A DNA stretch of 64,000 nucleotides from G963665545 sp963665545 (lineage in GTDB: Bacteria; Pseudomonadota; Gammaproteobacteria; Xanthomonadales; SZUA-36). The DNA lies in assembly GCA_963665545.2 (NCBI GenBank), contig CAXXKZ010000011.1, positions 124,001-188,000 on the forward strand. The letters run 5' to 3'. The position numbers and the translations under genes were made by a program. Positions 61,097-64,000 of this stretch are shown here, in pieces. Below the pieces are notes generated by a model that did no database searches, was not told where the DNA came from, and saw nothing but the letters and a program-made list of their open reading frames with translations. Position 1 is the first letter of the stretch. Each line of letters begins with the position of its first letter.

Positions 61097-61919
61097 CTAA
61101 TTCAGTGTCAGAACGTCGATGAGCAGTTTCTCAATGACGATTTCTGAAAGGTTGCGCCGGAAAGCGGCCCTTAAACCCTTTCTCGACGTGGTGCCGAGTA
61201 TGACCAGGTCTGCACCGATGTTGCGGGCCACTTCATCAATAATTTCACCAGGCTGTCCCATGTCCACGTGGATATTCTGGCGATCCACATCGACCATTCT
61301 GAGGATACGGTCCCGATCGGGAAAATCCTCAGAAGACTGATACGCGTTGACCACGTGGAACTGTGCATCGCAGAAATCCGCCATTTCCTTGCCCTGCTCC
61401 AGCACCTTCTGATTCAAGGCCGCATGTTCTTCGTTGGTAGTCTGGACATTGGCCGCCGCCAGAATGACTTCACGTTTGTCCGGCGCACCCGGTTCGATGG
61501 TCATTACGGGCACCTTGGCTTCACGTAACATTGACCACCTTGAATCGGTTATCCCACCTTTTTTGTGCTCCGCAGAAAGTTCCGAAATAACAATCATGTC
61601 GGCTTCGAACGCATCGGCGGCCTGCAGGATCGAATTTGGCCAGTCCTGGGTCCACAATAACTCAGGCAGAAAAATCCACACCGGTTTCTTCGAGCGGCCT
61701 CAACAGTTCCGTAAACCAGCCGCGGTCCTGTCTTACCTCGTCGGGGGTGTTGGGGTCGCTATGGTCCTGGCCTTCGAAACCGACAATGATGTGCGCTTTC
61801 ATCTCCCCGTGTCTTTGCCGCCGGGCAAATGCGAGCACACGGTTCAGAGCGACATGGTCGTCATGCGCAGGATCGACGACCACCAGGAACTTTGATTGAG
61901 CTATCATTGAATTCTCCAA
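61097..61919 (-). pseudogene. Tandem universal stress protein (UspE-like) gene with a -1 frame break
   Basis: The N-terminal frame (61919-61662) gives FLVVVDPAHDDHVALNRVLA through LEETGVDFSA and a stop. The second frame (to 61097) continues PELLWTQDWPNSILQAADAF, then a second Usp domain ending GADLVILGTTSRKGLRAAFR and VLTLN. The break is at a run of five T on the coding strand (near 61671-61675). Removing one T joins the frames into a 273-residue two-domain Usp of normal length. Usp proteins bind ATP and support stress survival. Either a mutation or a homopolymer base-call error. Confidence 0.8.
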
Positions 61920-62061
61920 AGACTTTATTCTGATTGACGGACATTCGGCCGACCATATCAGCCCACGCCGCCTGTTACGGCTTCAGACCAATTATAACCA
62001 TGTATGCCAGCCAACGCGCACTCAAGACAGACACAATAACGCTGACGGCAAAAATCCCGCT

Positions 62062-63585
62062 TTGGATCAAGTTTTGAGCCGGCGCACGGTAAGGCTTGGT
62101 GGTCACGACGGTGGCAGCGGGCCAACGCCGACAGGCGGCTTTGAGCGCAATGCATCGGCCGCTCTCGTTGAGCTGGACATGGGTGAATTGGCACGCCGTA
62201 TCGCTGCGGGCGACATCAGTGCAACAGAAGTTGTCGAAGCTACGCTCGAGCACGCCATCGCCGAGGACAGCACCCTACGGTGCTTTCGCGAGATCGAGGC
62301 CGAGGCGGCCCGTAGTGCTGCGGCAACGGCCGACCGCCGCCGCGAAAAGGGGCAAGCATTGGGTCCCTTACACGGCATTCCGTTAGCTCACAAAGACATT
62401 TTTGACCGCAGCGGGGAGCATTGTGACAGCCGGCTCGCCGATCCTGAATCAGCACACGCCGGAATTCAATGCCTGCGTCATTACCCGAATGCAGCAAGCC
62501 GGCGCCATCGACCTTGGCCCCCTGCAGTCGGCCGAATTTGCCATGAGCCCGACGGGATTCAACGCCCATATTCGCCCCGTCCGAAATCCTTGGCATACCG
62601 ATTACGTCCCGGCGGCTCATCGATGGGTTCCGGGGCCGCCGTGGCGGCCAGGCTGGTATTTGGATCGTTGGGCACCGACACCGGTGGTTCTGTGCGCCAC
62701 CCTGCAGCCGTGTGTGGGGTTGTCGGCATCAAACCCACTCAAGGCCGGGTGAGTCGGCACGGCGTTTTTCCGCTGGCCGAATCACTCGATTGTCCGGGCG
62801 TTCTTGCGCGCACTGCGCGCGACGCGGCCTTGATGCTGCAGGTCATTGCCGGGCGGGATCCTCAGGACGCCAGCAGCAGTTCGCGGACCGTTGCCAACTA
62901 CGGTTCGATGCTTGACGGAGATATTCGCGGCCTGCGCATCGGCATTCCGCGCCAATACTATTACGCCGTAACCGAGGATGGGATCGACGCAAACATCCAC
63001 GAGCGGCTGGAACAAAGCCTCAAGGTGTTGCGATCCAGGGGCGCCACCGTTAAAACCGTCGATGTCATCGACATGCATTCCGTCAATCAACTGGCCCGGA
63101 CGGTGTTCTGCACAGAAGCGGCAGCGGTGCACAAACAATGGCTGGATGCCCGGCCGCTGGACTACAGCGACCAGGTTCGAGCGCGCATTGCAGCAGGCCA
63201 ATCTATTGCGCCGTCCGAATACCGCGAAGCACTGCGGATCAGGAAACGCGTCAGCGACTCATTTGTCAGCACAAGCTTGTCACAGGTGGACGTACTGCAC
63301 ACGCCCTGCGTTGCCGTGCCGACCCCGACCCTGAAGGCAGTAGCCGCTGCCAGCCTGGAAGAGGCTCCGCACCAGATCGAACGATTCACCCACTGCACCC
63401 GCGCCATCAATTACCTGGGTTTGCCGGCGATCTCAGTGCCCTGTGGATTCGTCGGTGAGGGCTTGCCGGTGGCATTCCAATTGGTGGGCAGACCATTCGA
63501 TGAAGGTCTGCTGCTCAGGGTTGCAGATGCCTACCAGCGCGAGAGCGACTGGCACAGGCGCATACCACCAGTTGTTTCCAGCTGA
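62062..63585 (+). CDS. Amidase-signature enzyme with an internal frame-shifted segment
   Basis: The open frame has 507 codons from TTG 62062; ATG 62179 is an alternative start and the true one is uncertain. Amidase signature: catalytic Lys in PLAHKDIF, GGSSMGSGAAVAA, and the cis-Ser/Ser-nucleophile region GTDTGGSVRHPAAVCGVVGIKPT. Between about 62413 and 62612 the frame gives a sequence unlike amidases, while the next frame gives GSIVTAGSPILN, ACVITRMQQAGAIDLG, QSAEFAMSPTGFNAHI and VRNPWHTDYVP, which match. One extra G in 62413-62416 and one missing G near 62611 explain this. Hydrolyses an amide; Gat subunit A is unlikely because no gatB/C is seen. Confidence 0.8.
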   Translation: MDQVLSRRTVRLGGHDGGSGPTPTGGFERNASAALVELDMGELARRIAAGDISATEVVEATLEHAIAEDSTLRCFREIEAEAARSAAATADRRREKGQALGPLHGIPLAHKDIFDRSGEHCDSRLADPESAHAGIQCLRHYPNAASRRHRPWPPAVGRICHEPDGIQRPYSPRPKSLAYRLRPGGSSMGSGAAVAARLVFGSLGTDTGGSVRHPAAVCGVVGIKPTQGRVSRHGVFPLAESLDCPGVLARTARDAALMLQVIAGRDPQDASSSSRTVANYGSMLDGDIRGLRIGIPRQYYYAVTEDGIDANIHERLEQSLKVLRSRGATVKTVDVIDMHSVNQLARTVFCTEAAAVHKQWLDARPLDYSDQVRARIAAGQSIAPSEYREALRIRKRVSDSFVSTSLSQVDVLHTPCVAVPTPTLKAVAAASLEEAPHQIERFTHCTRAINYLGLPAISVPCGFVGEGLPVAFQLVGRPFDEGLLLRVADAYQRESDWHRRIPPVVSS

Positions 63586-63593
63586 GCCGGCAG

Positions 63594-64000
63594 TCAAGGG
63601 GCCGCCAGCGGGTATTCTGCCTCCAGGTGCAGTATTCGTTGATTATCCAGCGTGGTGTAGGCCTTCATGCTATTGGCCGTCATACAACTGTGCACCGGCA
63701 GCACCAGCACCACATCGCCAGGCTGCCAGCCATCCAGTGCCTGTGGTGGCCCGGTCAGCGAGCCGTGCTCCTGTGACAGTAAAGTCAGCCGCAGGCCATT
63801 CAAATGCTCACCCCAGCCGCCGGACCAGTCGTCACCTCGCTCGCTGACCGCGAGGCCGTAGTGCATTTGTCCTTCTTCATCGATCAGGAAATCCTTGGCG
63901 AAATGGGCGCCGCCGCCATGAACGATGAGCTTGTTTTGATGTTTGGCGATGATCGGACAGGCCATGGCAACTGCAATGTCGCCCAACCGACAGGAGCCGA
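63594..64000 (-). CDS. D-serine/D-threonine lyase-type PLP enzyme, C-terminal part
   Basis: The reading frame is open to the window edge, so the N-terminus is missing. The visible about 135 residues carry LIVHGGGAHFAKDF, LLSQEHGSLTG, DVVLVLPVHSCMTANSMKAY and a LHLEAEY end, as in the D-serine dehydratase-like C-terminal domain of alanine-racemase-fold enzymes. The His and Cys of VHSC bind zinc or another metal. Convergent with the amidase, 8 bp apart. Confidence 0.75.
   Translation of the reverse strand, partial: GSCRLGDIAVAMACPIIAKHQNKLIVHGGGAHFAKDFLIDEEGQMHYGLAVSERGDDWSGGWGEHLNGLRLTLLSQEHGSLTGPPQALDGWQPGDVVLVLPVHSCMTANSMKAYTTLDNQRILHLEAEYPLAAP

Noticed and set aside
61975..62253. Minus-strand ORF with a hydrophobic end between usp and the amidase
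   Set aside because: Most of it overlaps the amidase N-terminal region antisense, with no ribosome-binding site. The hydrophobic tail alone is not enough.

Overview
This is a 64 kb chromosomal stretch of a Gram-negative bacterium, almost certainly a gammaproteobacterium. The evidence is the lptD-surA-pdxA-rsmA-apaG-apaH run in its classical order, the lgt-thyA-folA block, an outer-membrane LPS assembly gene, lipoboxes, and a DUF3450/TtpC/ExbB/ExbD/TonB cluster of the kind known from Vibrio-like and marine gammaproteobacteria. The genus cannot be told from the sequence. No rRNA, tRNA or CRISPR array was recognised.

Layout. 0-3.2 kb: CPBP membrane protease, a small coupled ORF, a ferredoxin-like Fe-S protein, a threonine-aldolase-like enzyme. 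3.3-11.5 kb: catabolic island with hyuA-hyuB-SDR on the minus strand, divergent from an NCS1 permease and malate synthase G. This suggests uptake and ATP-dependent opening of a hydantoin-like or ureide compound, with glyoxylate assimilated by malate synthase (inference). 11.5-17.9 kb: a repeat-rich island in which two identical IS110-type elements in inverted orientation flank prfC and a MATE exporter. 17.9-37.6 kb: housekeeping: nucleoside transporter, LplT-PlsC fusion, msrB, lipoprotein peptidase, the lptD-surA operon, folA, thyA, lgt, an SLC13 permease, and an ATP-grasp / inactive transglutaminase-7TM / retropepsin-like trio split by a tandem repeat array.

37.9-43.2 kb holds a six-gene Ton-type energy transduction operon. 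43.2-61.0 kb is the most interesting part: a CHAT-TPR protein, two membrane-anchored vWA proteins, two FHA proteins (one interrupted by an in-frame amber codon), a third ExbB/TolQ-like channel subunit, a degenerate protease with a cytoplasmic FHA domain, a Ser/Thr kinase fused through a membrane helix to an FGE-like domain, a low-complexity secreted protein, and an operon of two paralogous lipoproteins plus a small envelope protein. Both vWA proteins carry one N-terminal helix with an Asp at residue 17, resembling the MotB/ExbD/TolR ion-path helix. I infer a phospho-regulated, possibly ion-driven trans-envelope machine that I do not recognise as a named system.

61.1-64 kb: a tandem universal stress protein gene with a frameshift, an amidase with two compensating frameshifts, and the end of a D-serine/D-threonine-lyase-type enzyme running off the window. 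Three homopolymer indels within 1 kb raise the possibility of base-call errors here.

The intergenic DNA is unusually structured. There is a REP-like family, a 113 bp cruciform repeat present in two inverted copies, and many small hairpins sharing the apex CA-TCCN-TG but differing in stem sequence. These concentrate around the IS110 copies.
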